From: Micromussa lordhowensis
Lineage: Eukaryota; Cnidaria; Anthozoa; Scleractinia; Lobophylliidae
Reading direction: 5' to 3'
Assembly: GCA_964020085.1 (NCBI GenBank)
Contig: CAXHUQ010001374.1
Span: 33,342-97,341, forward strand
Length of the DNA: 64,000 nucleotides
Under the pieces are notes generated by a model. The model had not been told where the DNA came from and made no database searches. It saw only the letters and a list, made by a program, of their open reading frames with translations. This document shows positions 53,847-63,300 of this stretch, one piece after another. A program made the position numbers and the translations under genes. How positions within the stretch are numbered: the first letter of the stretch is position 1; every line of letters begins with the position of its first letter.

Positions 53847-53850
53847 TTAA
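53847..53850. repeat. Left target-site duplication, TTAA
   Basis: The last satellite bases, GCACTTAA, stop at unit position 30. TTAA here is matched by TTAA at 57644-57647, where the satellite resumes at the same unit position. CTTAA is shared on both sides, but taking TTAA as the duplication leaves both element ends starting with GA and so gives the better inverted match. Confidence 0.85.
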
Positions 53851-54441
53851 GATCAAATGCACAGAAAAATCGAGCAAAATGCTAAAAAAGCGGCCACGGT
53901 CAAAAATGAAACCAGTCTTAATTTTCAATTTGTAACGAGGAATTAACGAGTTTTAAAAGGTTTCGGGGTTTCTTTATCAAAATACGGGCGGATTTTCGAA
54001 TTATCAGAGAAAATTGATTTTCGCACTCTCGCTGGCCAAAAATGGAAAAATAATTAGCATAAATTGGCATTCGGATTTAAGTCTTCGCGTAAATAGTAAA
54101 GCCTATATCATCAGGAGGAAAGGAACTTATTTAAAAGGAGGAGTATTTGGCACTTTATTTATGCCTACTTTTTGGTTGTAGATGATGTTTCTTGCCACGA
54201 GAAAACGCGTTCTTTGATATGGTTCCACCACAGTCTCAACAAATCGAGTTTTACCTCAAAATTACAAACCAAGTATTCGATATGTGGCCATTGTTCAATG
54301 GGGCTCGTTTTCTGGTTATAACATGTCTAAATGCTCTTCTTACACATCATATAAAAATTGCCCTGGGTTTTCAAGCGAGCGCTTCAAAAAACGCCTTCGA
54401 AAATTGAATAGTTTTATTACAATTTGAAATAATTAGCATAT
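53851..54441 (+). repeat. Left terminal inverted-repeat arm
   Basis: It pairs with 57061-57643 on the opposite strand. Well-conserved blocks include GCGGCCACGG near 53890, TCGCACTCTCGCTGGCC at 54020-54036, ATATGTGGCC near 54280, and a block near 54330-54400 around TCTTCTTACAC, CCTGGGTTTTCAA and AACGCC. The match fades after AATTAGCATAT at 54431-54441. Between blocks there are many substitutions and small indels; identity is perhaps two thirds by eye and was not computed. A 71-codon frame here (54192-54407) starts at TTG and its reading frame is not kept in the other arm, so it is not coding. Confidence 0.8.
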
Positions 54442-55414
54442 TCCCAACACTTAATCCAAGCGCTCACACGCAGGTATTATTGAAATTGCTGCACTTAACT
54501 CTGCTTCACAGTTTATAAAGGATGATTTGTTTTTACATGCCGTCCAGCCATCCTCCATTTTATGTTGCAAGCCAGATTTTGTTAAGGAAAGTATAACTCA
54601 CTTCACTCGGTCAAGGGTCACGACTTAGAGTCACGGTAACGTCACTCCTTCATAAACGACTGTAACGCACACCAATGAAAATGAAATTTTCAAGATCAGG
54701 AAAGTCTAGTACCCCAACAAATTTGTTTCATTTTCCCTTACAATTTGTGGCCACTAGAGCTTCCGATTAAAACCGGATGGATCTTGATGTGTTTTTGTAC
54801 TCTACTTATTCTATGCATGGCAGCTATTTCAACGGTGACGATCATAATCTTTTTGGCAAGTTCATGATCTCTTGGTTCGTGTCGTTAAGTTGGGAGGGAA
54901 AGGCTTAATAAAACCGGAACATCATTTTCTTCGTATTAAAATGGGCCTTCACTCGGGAGCTTTTTCTAAGGGCAAAGGGGGTGGAGCTCGTCAATGCCAG
55001 TTTACCGCACCCTTTCTATATTATTTGTATTTTGCAGTCCCAGAGTACCAGGGCCATCATTATTACATTACAAAGCGAGAAAGCATTTTATCGATATTTT
55101 ATGGTGGACAGCAGCTACACTTTCAAAACATCTTCAATTCGACTCGGGTAGACCTGTTTCTTGAGATATCTCCTTGATCAAGAGTTGCTGGTTTCACTCC
55201 TTTTCCCAAGCCAGGAGTGTCACGCATTGTGATGACAGCGCGTGACTAATTCAATAGATTAGAAACTCTAGAAAAAGCATTCTTTCAAGATTCAGGAAAT
55301 GAGTACTGGTCTAATGCTTAGGAAAACATTTAGTACAAAATTAGTATGATCTGTTTCCTTTCTGAACAAGATCGCTGACCAAGGCGAACGAGGAGTAAGG
55401 ACGATCCACTCGCA

Positions 55415-55434
55415 CCCCCCCCCCCCACCCCCCG
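55415..55434. repeat. Poly-C tract (G-rich on the minus strand)
   Basis: A run of 12 C, one A, six C, G, then three more C. On the minus strand this gives enough consecutive G runs to form a G-quadruplex in principle, with an i-motif on the plus strand. It is a typical site of length polymorphism or sequencing error, so the exact count is uncertain. No adjoining promoter or gene is seen. Confidence 0.75.
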
Positions 55435-55954
55435 CCCAGTTAATCGTTCCTTCCAAAACATCTGTTCCTTTTAAAACATCAGAAGGTTTAGTGATTATCA
55501 TATAGAAGTCAAGCTCATTTCTGCCACTTTACTCCGTGTTGCACAATTTGCCGAAAAAGTTTCTATGTCGAATGCAAAGTTTCGTGATATTTTCCGTGAA
55601 AATTAAAGCTAATTCGATTTCGTAATTCATATTGAATGTTTACACAAGTGTAAGGCGTGTAATTTATACACTGGTTTTGTAATAAGAAAGCATTATGATT
55701 TTTTTTTTTGCGTTATTTCTTTTTCAAGCCACATTCAAAGTTCAGTAATTGCCGCTAGTTTTAAATAACTTTAAGTGCACCTATGTCTGTATAGTGCAAA
55801 TGGGCTTATCCGTGATAGGCACAATTCGGGAAACCAAAATGTTCAGAATGTTTCGCTTCCCATCGCCCAACCGAAAAAGGCGTTTTCCCTTTTCCTTTGA
55901 TATATTGAAAAAAAAAAGGATTAGGCTCATTGTTTTCTCCCTTTTACTGGTGTT

Positions 55955-56430
55955 TAGGGCCTCTTCATATGAGCCCGGTACCGGCTGGCTCGGTTACTGG
56001 GACGAATGTTGCTGTCTGTTCACTTGATGGGAAATTTCTGGCAGTCTCGTCAACCGGGATGCAATTCAAGAAACAAAACCAAATTGGGGGATCGTTTGCG
56101 ACTATTGTACGGCCTTGTAGATTGTTTCAACTTAACTACTACCTCTGTTGTAGAAAAACATACCAGACAAAAATTATGCCATTTCTGCCGCTATGTTGAG
56201 ATTGCGAAGCTATTTTGTCAAAAAATGTTTGGTCCCGATCACCCGGGCTGAAGTGTTCATATGGAAAAAATTTCATCCCCGTTACCGAGATCTGGGTCGC
56301 AAAGTCCGAGATTTCGGTCACCGGACCAGCCCGGCTTCTCATTTTAACAAATCGAATTTTTTTCGACGAAAAGAGCGGCGAAGCGGGATCTCGGAAACCG
56401 AGCCAGCTCGGTTGATTGGCCTGTTATCTA
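55955..56430. repeat. Candidate nested element rich in GC inverted repeats
   Basis: Within an AT-rich context this segment is packed with short related GC-rich modules. GCTGGCTCGGTT near 55984 occurs inverted near 56396. CATATGAGCCCGG (55967) has an inverted relative in CCCGGGCTGAAG...CATATG (about 56241-56262). CCGTTACCGAGATCT, TCCGAGATTTCGGTCACCGG, CCAGCCCGGC and GATCTCGGAAACCGAG follow in 56279-56404. Such self-complementary modules suggest a MITE-like insertion within the larger element. I could not define target duplications, so the limits are approximate. I associate similar motifs with cnidarian genomes, from memory only. Confidence 0.4.
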
Positions 56431-56603
56431 GTGAGAGTGGTAAAGATACAATTAAGGCTCACTTGGAATAATTTATTTGTACAATTTTTCAACACTGTCT
56501 AAGGAAATACAGGTCATCCGTGGATCAACTAACAAACACTTTACAAATGGAAAAATCATGATGACATAGCATTGAGCCCGACATGCATTACAGGCTATAC
56601 TTG

Positions 56604-56676
56604 TTTTCTTCTTTTTTCTTTCTTCTTCCTGAATAGTGTGAATAAAGTTGTTGTGTTGTATTGTTGTGTCGGGTAG
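56604..56676 (+). other. Possible retroposon 3' end or polyadenylation region
   Basis: A polypyrimidine stretch (56604-56628) is followed by AATAAA at 56641-56646 and directly by a TTG/TTGTG-rich tail to about 56672. AATAAA with a GT-rich downstream element matches the usual metazoan poly(A) signal arrangement, and short TTG tandem tails are common at LINE and SINE 3' ends. No reverse-transcriptase coding sequence lies upstream, so if real it is a 5'-truncated remnant. Chance is a serious alternative in AT-rich DNA. Confidence 0.3.
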
Positions 56677-57060
56677 TAATATAATTAAAAGGTCCTAATA
56701 CTGACCGTATAGTTATTTCTGAGAGGTTTACTGATATATAAAGGCAACAAAACAATCGATGGTTTCATAGAAACGGCATTCATTTCAGCTTCAAAGGATG
56801 ATTTATTACAGTTCGTGATATAATCTCTACAGTGATAATGTATACGCTATTACCTGGTGACATTTGTAGAGTCTCAGTGCTGAACTGAAATTTGTCTTAT
56901 GATTTTATATAATATAATATACTCCTCTATCACCACATCTATCGCAGCATCAAATTAACCGAATTAAGCGCCTTTAATCTATATTTTGCTATGGAAGCGG
57001 ATTTTATGAAGTGACAGTTTATCGCTTTTTACTCACGAGTCAGTGTTTCGTTACCCTGAC

Positions 57061-57643
57061 AATATGCAAATTAGCTGGGATTTCAGAGAAAATTCTCAGA
57101 TTTCGGTGGCGGTTTTCAAAGCGTCCGTTGAAAAACCCAAGAAAATTTTTACATCTCGTGCAAGAAGAACATTTCGACTGCTTATATTCTTGAAATGAGC
57201 TTGATTCAACTCTGGCCACATAACGAAAACTGTTTTTGAAATTATACACTAAAACTTGCTTTACGACGACTATTGTCAAAGCTTCATAAAAGGATGTGTT
57301 TTTCGCAGTGACAGCTGCCATCTGCAACCGAAAAACAGACAAATATGGAATGCCAAAAACTTCCTCTTTTAATATTAGTATCTAATTCCCGAGGATATAG
57401 TCTTAACTATTAACGCGAGGACGTTTTTGCAATGCTATTTTTTGCTAATTTATTCGGCGATTTTTTTGGCCAGAGAGAGTGCGAAATCCATTTTCTCAAA
57501 TATTGCTGCAAGAAGGCCGTATTTAGAAAAAAGAACCCCAAAACCTTTGAAAACTCATAAATACCTCTCTATGAACTCGAAACAAAGGTTAGTTAAAATT
57601 TGGCCGTGGCCGCACTTTCCTCGATATTTCTGTGCACTGGCTC
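57061..57643 (-). repeat. Right terminal inverted-repeat arm
   Basis: Reverse-complement partner of 53851-54441. Starting from 57643 and reading inward it shows GAGCCAGTGCACAGAAATAT, then GCGGCCACGGCC, the GGCCAGAGAGAGTGCGAAA block at 57469-57487 (plus-strand reading), a TCTTCTTGCAC block near 57160-57170, and TATGCAAATTAGC at 57063-57075 as the last clear match. A 100-codon frame on the minus strand (57040-57342) begins at TTG. In the aligned left arm the same bases, such as the TATGTGGCC block, are read in another frame, which argues against coding. Confidence 0.8.
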
Positions 57644-57647
57644 TTAA
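57644..57647. repeat. Right target-site duplication, TTAA
   Basis: TTAA followed by AGTGCC, that is, unit position 27 onward of the monomer. The right-hand satellite therefore overlaps the left-hand one by exactly TTAA (or CTTAA from 57643), as expected for one insertion with target duplication. Confidence 0.85.
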
Positions 57648-59109
57648 AGTGCCAACATAGCACAACATTTTGCTGCAAACTGCGGCTCCCAAAGTGCCGG
57701 CAAAGCCGAGCTATGGCAAATTTGGCAAGGTCACCCTCATCGCGCGTTTTCTGAAATTCTGCAAAGTTGCGACCAAGGGAAAGTCCTCCAAAAACAAAGC
57801 CAGGAAAAACACCCTGGCGCAAATGCCATCACCTCCTAATTACAATGCACTTAAAGTGCCAACATAGCACAACATTTTGCTGCAAACCGCGGCTCCCAAA
57901 GTGCCGGCAAAGCCGAGCTATGGCAAATTTGGCAAGGTCACCCTCATCGCGCGTTTTCTGAAATTCTGCAAAGTTGCGACCAAGGGAAAGTCCTCCAAAA
58001 ACAAGGCCAGAAAAAACACCCTGGCGCAAATGCCATCACCTCCTAATTACAATGCACTTAAAGTGCCAACATAGCACAACATTTTGCTGCAAACCGCGGC
58101 TCCCAAAGTGCCGGCAAAGCCGAGCTATGGCAAATTTGGCAAGGTCACCCTCATCGCGCGTTTTCTGAAATTCTGCAAAGTTGCGACCAAGGGAAAGTCC
58201 TCCAAAAACAAGGCCAGAAAAAACACCCTGGCGCAAATGCCATCACCTCCTAATTACAATGCACTTAAAGTGCCAACATAGCACAACATTTTGCTGCAAA
58301 CCGCGGCTCCCAAAGTGCCGGCAAAGCCGAGCTATGGCAAATTTGGCAAGGTCACCCTCATCGCGCGTTTTCTGAAATTCTGCAAAGTTGCGACCAAGGG
58401 AAAGTCCTCCAAAAACAAGGCCAGAAAAAACACCCTGGCGCAAATGCCATCACCTCCTAATTACAATGCACTTAAAGTGCCAACATAGCACAACATTTTG
58501 CTGCAAACCGCGGCTCCCAAAGTGCCGGCAAAGCCGAGCTATGGCAAATTTGGCAAGGTCACCCTCATCGCGCGTTTTCTGAAATTCTGCAAAGTTGCGA
58601 CCAAGGGAAAGTCCTCCAAAAACAAGGCCAGAAAAAACACCCTGGCGCAAATGCCATCACCTCCTAATTACAATGCACTTAAAGTGCCAACATAGCACAA
58701 CATTTTGCTGCAAACCGCGGCTCCCAAAGTGCCGGCAAAGCCGAGCTATGGCAAATTTGGCAAGGTCACCCTCATCGCGCGTTTTCTGAAATTCTGCAAA
58801 GTTGCGACCAAGGGAAAGTCCTCCAAAAACAAGGCCAGAAAAAACACCCTGGCGCAAATGCCATCACCTCCTAATTACAATGCACTTAAAGTGCCAACAT
58901 AGCACAACATTTTGCTGCAAACCGCGGCTCCCAAAGTGCCGGCAAAGCCGAGCTATGGCAAATTTGGCAAGGTCACCCTCATCGCGCGTTTTCTGAAATT
59001 CTGCAAAGTTGCGACCAAGGGAAAGTCCTCCAAAAACAAGGCCAGAAAAAACACCCTGGCGCAAATGCCATCACCTCCTAATTACAATGCACTTAAAGTG
59101 CCAACATAG

Positions 59110-60350
59110 CACAACATTTTGCTGCAAACCGCGGCTCCCAAAGTGCCGGCAAAGCCGAGCTATGGCAAATTTGGCAAGGTCACCCTCATCGCGCGTTTTC
59201 TGAAGTTCTGCAAAGTTGCGACCAAGGGAAAGTCCTCCAAAAACAAGGCCAGAAAAAACACCCTGGCGAAAATGCCATCACCTCGTAATTACAATGCACT
59301 TAAAGTGCCAACATAGCACAACATTTTGCTGCAAACCGCGGCTCCCAAAGTGCCGGCAAAGCCGAGCTATGGCAAATTTGGCAAGGTCACCCTCATCGCG
59401 CGTTTTCTGAAATTCTGCAAAGTTGCGACCAAGGGAAAGTCCTCCAAAAACAAGGCCAGAAAAAACACCCTGGCGCAAATGCCATCACCTCCTAATTACA
59501 ATGCACTTAAAGTGCCAACATAGCACAACATTTTGCTGCAAACCGCGGCTCCCAAAGTGCCGGCAAAGCCGAGCTATGGCAAATTTGGCAAGGTCACCCT
59601 CATCGCGCGTTTTCTGAAATTCTGCAAAGTTGCGACCAAGGGAAAGTCCTCCAAAAACAAGGCCAGAAAAAACACCCTGGCGCAAATGCCATCACCTCCT
59701 AATTACAATGCACTTAAAGTGCCAACATAGCACAACATTTTGCTGCAAACCGCGGCTCCCAAAGTGCCGGCAAAGCCGAGCTATGGCAAATTTGGCAAGG
59801 TCACCCTCATCGCGCGTTTTCTGAAGTTCTGCAAAGTTGCGACCAAGGGAAAGTCCTCCAAAAACAAGGCCAGAAAAAACACCCTGGCGAAAATGCCATC
59901 ACCTCGTAATTACAATGCACTTAAAGTGCCAACATAGCACAACATTTTGCTGCAAACCGCGGCTCCCAAAGTGCCGGCAAAGCCGAGCTATGGCAAATTT
60001 GGCAAGGTCACCCTCATCGCGCGTTTTCTGAAATTCTGCAAAGTTGCGACCAAGGGAAAGTCCTCCAAAAACAAGGCCAGAAAAAACACCCTGGCGCAAA
60101 TGCCATCACCTCCTAATTACAATGCACTTAAAGTGCCAACATAGCACAACATTTTGCTGCAAACCGCGGCTCCCAAAGTGCCGGCAAAGCCGAGCTATGG
60201 CAAATTTGGCAAGGTCACCCTCATCGCGCGTTTTCTGAAATTCTGCAAAGTTGCGACCAAGGGAAAGTCCTCCAAAAACAAGGCCAGAAAAAACACCCTG
60301 GCGCAAATGCCATCACCTCCTAATTACAATGCACTTAAAGTGCCAACATA
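59110..60350. repeat. 621-bp (3-monomer) higher-order repeat in block 2
   Basis: The only strongly marked monomer of block 2 carries GAAGTTC (59203), GCGAAAATG (59267) and CCTCGTAATT (59281). All three recur at 59824, 59888 and 59902, exactly 621 bp (3 x 207) later, with two ordinary monomers between. GAAGTTC is otherwise a zone C marker of block 1 and so ties the two blocks together. Confidence 0.9.
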
Positions 60351-63300
60351 GCACAACATTTTGCTGCAAACCGCGGCTCCCAAAGTGCCGGCAAAGCCGA
60401 GCTATGGCAAATTTGGCAAGGTCACCCTCATCGCGCGTTTTCTGAAATTCTGCAAAGTTGCGACCAAGGGAAAGTCCTCCAAAAACAAGGCCAGAAAAAA
60501 CACCCTGGCGCAAATGCCATCACCTCCTAATTACAATGCACTTAAAGTGCCAACAAAGCACAACATTTTGCTGCAAACCGCGGCTCCCAAAGTGCCGGCA
60601 AAGCCGAGCTATGGCAAATTTGGCAAGGTCACCCTCATCGCGCGTTTTCTGAAATTCTGCAAAGTTGCGACCAAGGGAAAGTCCTCCAAAAACAAGGCCA
60701 GAAAAAACACCCTGGCGCAAATGCCATCACCTCCTAATTACAATGCACTTAAAGTGCCAACATAGCACAACATTTTGCTGCAAACCGCGGCTCCCAAAGT
60801 GCCGGCAAAGCCGAGCTATGGCAAATTTGGCAAGGTCACCCTCATCGCGCGTTTTCTGAAATTCTGCAAAGTTGCGACCAAGGGAAAGTCCTCCAAAAAC
60901 AAGGCCAGAAAAAACACCCTGGCGCAAATGCCATCACCTCCTAATTACAATGCACTTAAAGTGCCAACATAGCACAACATTTTGCTGCAAACCGCGGCTC
61001 CCAAAGTGCCGGCAAAGCCGAGCTATGGCAAATTTGGCAAGGTCACCCTCATCGCGCGTTTTCTGAAATTCTGCAAAGTTGCGACCAAGGGAAAGTCCTC
61101 CAAAAACAAGGCCAGAAAAAACACCCTGGCGCAAATGCCATCACCTCCTAATTACAATGCACTTAAAGTGCCAACATAGCACAACATTTTGCTGCAAACC
61201 GCGGCTCCCAAAGTGCCGGCAAAGCCGAGCTATGGCAAATTTGGCAAGGTCACCCTCATCGCGCGTTTTCTGAAATTCTGCAAAGTTGCGACCAAGGGAA
61301 AGTCCTCCAAAAACAAGGCCAGAAAAAACACCCTGGCGCAAATGCCATCACCTCCTAATTACAATGCACTTAAAGTGCCAACATAGCACAACATTTTGCT
61401 GCAAACCGCGGCTCCCAAAGTGCCGGCAAAGCCGAGCTATGGCAAATTTGGCAAGGTCACCCTCATCGCGCGTTTTCTGAAATTCTGCAAAGTTGCGACC
61501 AAGGGAAAGTCCTCCAAAAACAAGGCCAGAAAAAACACCCTGGCGCAAATGCCATCACCTCCTAATTACAATGCACTTAAAGTGCCAACATAGCACAACA
61601 TTTTGCTGCAAACCGCGGCTCCCAAAGTGCCGGCAAAGCCGAGCTATGGCAAATTTGGCAAGGTCACCCTCATCGCGCGTTTTCTGAAATTCTGCAAAGT
61701 TGCGACCAAGGGAAAGTCCTCCAAAAACAAGGCCAGAAAAAACACCCTGGCGCAAATGCCATCACCTCCTAATTACAATGCACTTAAAGTGCCAACATAG
61801 CACAACATTTTGCTGCAAACCGCGGCTCCCAAAGTGCCGGCAAAGCCGAGCTATGGCAAATTTGGCAAGGTCACCCTCATCGCGCGTTTTCTGAAATTCT
61901 GCAAAGTTGCGACCAAGGGAAAGTCCTCCAAAAACAAGGCCAGAAAAAACACCCTGGCGCAAATGCCATCACCTCCTAATTACAATGCACTTAAAGTGCC
62001 AACATAGCACAACATTTTGCTGCAAACCGCGGCTCCCAAAGTGCCGGCAAAGCCGAGCTATGGCAAATTTGGCAAGGTCACCCTCATCGCGCGTTTTCTG
62101 AAATTCTGCAAAGTTGCGACCAAGGGAAAGTCCTCCAAAAACAAGGCCAGAAAAAACACCCTGGCGCAAATGCCATCACCTCCTAATTACAATGCACTTA
62201 AAGTGCCAACATAGCACAACATTTTGCTGCAAACCGCGGCTCCCAAAGTGCCGGCAAAGCCGAGCTATGGCAAATTTGGCAAGGTCACCCTCATCGCGCG
62301 TTTTCTGAAATTCTGCAAAGTTGCGACCAAGGGAAAGTCCTCCAAAAACAAGGCCAGAAAAAACACCCTGGCGCAAATGCCATCACCTCCTAATTACAAT
62401 GCACTTAAAGTGCCAACATAGCACAACATTTTGCTGCAAACCGCGGCTCCCAAAGTGCCGGCAAAGCCGAGCTATGGCAAATTTGGCAAGGTCACCCTCA
62501 TCGCGCGTTTTCTGAAATTCTGCAAAGTTGCGACCAAGGGAAAGTCCTCCAAAAACAAGGCCAGAAAAAACACCCTGGCGCAAATGCCATCACCTCCTAA
62601 TTACAATGCACTTAAAGTGCCAACATAGCACAACATTTTGCTGCAAACCGCGGCTCCCAAAGTGCCGGCAAAGCCGAGCTATGGCAAATTTGGCAAGGTC
62701 ACCCTCATCGCGCGTTTTCTGAAATTCTGCAAAGTTGCGACCAAGGGAAAGTCCTCCAAAAACAAGGCCAGAAAAAACACCCTGGCGCAAATGCCATCAC
62801 CTCCTAATTACAATGCACTTAAAGTGCCAACATAGCACAACATTTTGCTGCAAACCGCGGCTCCCAAAGTGCCGGCAAAGCCGAGCTATGGCAAATTTGG
62901 CAAGGTCACCCTCATCGCGCGTTTTCTGAAATTCTGCAAAGTTGCGACCAAGGGAAAGTCCTCCAAAAACAAGGCCAGAAAAAACACCCTGGCGCAAATG
63001 CCATCACCTCCTAATTACAATGCACTTAAAGTGCCAACATAGCACAACATTTTGCTGCAAACCGCGGCTCCCAAAGTGCCGGCAAAGCCGAGCTATGGCA
63101 AATTTGGCAAGGTCACCCTCATCGCGCGTTTTCTGAAATTCTGCAAAGTTGCGACCAAGGGAAAGTCCTCCAAAAACAAGGCCAGAAAAAACACCCTGGC
63201 GCAAATGCCATCACCTCCTAATTACAATGCACTTAAAGTGCCAACATAGCACAACATTTTGCTGCAAACCGCGGCTCCCAAAGTGCCGGCAAAGCCGAGC

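Larger units (their letters stand above)
1..53850. repeat. 207-bp satellite array, block 1 (260 full monomers + 30 bp)
   Basis: A head-to-tail tandem array with all units in one orientation. Taking the unit to begin at GCCATCACCT (position 1), the last complete unit starts at 53614 and a truncated one runs 53821-53850. Exactly 260 x 207 = 53,820 bp precede it, because scattered 1- to 3-bp indels sum to zero. Single-base gains are at about 394-400, 7743, 8158, 29786, 32271, 34549, 35378 and 52350. Losses are near 6190, 8467, 19350, 19488 and 21193, and there are 2-bp losses near 36020 and 37053. One compound indel lies at 39704-39730. No gene, transposon or foreign sequence interrupts the block. 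Monomers mostly differ by a few substitutions. The left edge lies outside the window. Function is unknown; a structural heterochromatin role is inference only. Confidence 0.98.
54442..57060. other. AT-rich core of the inserted element, no gene recognised
   Basis: About 2.6 kb of mostly AT-rich single-copy-looking sequence. The longest frames are 101 codons (54872-55177, TTG start), 92 codons (55749-56027, TTG start) and 81 codons (56006-56251, ATG start). None resembles a family I know, and none carries a visible DDE/DDD transposase, reverse transcriptase or zinc-finger signature. Low-complexity points include a poly-C tract (55415-55434), a T11 run (55699-55709), an A10 run (about 55908-55917), a polypyrimidine stretch (56604-56628) and a TATAATATAATATA run (about 56909-56922). 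Apart from the candidate repeats listed separately I see nothing in it. Confidence 0.7.
53851..57643. mobile_element. 3,793-bp TTAA-inserted element with about 590-bp imperfect terminal inverted repeats; non-autonomous DNA transposon
   Basis: This is the only non-satellite DNA in the window. The satellite is cut at its TTAA and resumes in exact phase after a second TTAA, so the segment was inserted into an existing array. Read inward, the left end and the complement of the right end share 20 of their first 24 bases, including the 9-mer TGCACAGAA. They stay alignable with gaps for about 590 bp. Superfamilies known to duplicate TTAA are piggyBac and Kolobok; the GA...TC termini do not look like the usual piggyBac CCY start, so the superfamily is open. 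No frame longer than about 100 codons exists, no transposase motif is seen, and most frames start at TTG. It is best read as a non-autonomous or decayed derivative mobilised in trans. Confidence 0.82.

Noticed and set aside
1..53850. CRISPR array
   Set aside because: The repeats are 207 bp with no unique spacers; whole units are near-identical. This is a satellite.
53840..53863. Microhomology (AATGCAC in the satellite and again just inside the element) as evidence that the satellite arose from the element
   Set aside because: The clean TTAA duplication and exact phase continuity are better explained by insertion into an existing array, and the shared heptamer is too short to imply descent.
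54872..55177. 101-codon frame in the element core as a gene
   Set aside because: It starts at TTG, shows no recognisable domain or motif, and lies in AT-rich sequence where such frames occur by chance.
54590..55310. Diverged direct repeat in the core (TTCAAGATCAGGAAA near 54690 and TTCAAGATTCAGGAAA near 55286)
   Set aside because: Similarity is limited to about 20 bp with weak flanking resemblance, so it could be chance.
57040..57342. 100-codon minus-strand frame with several cysteines as a zinc-finger or transposase remnant
   Set aside because: It lies in the right inverted arm, begins at TTG, and the aligned left arm reads the same bases in another frame; cysteine spacing fits no finger I recognise.
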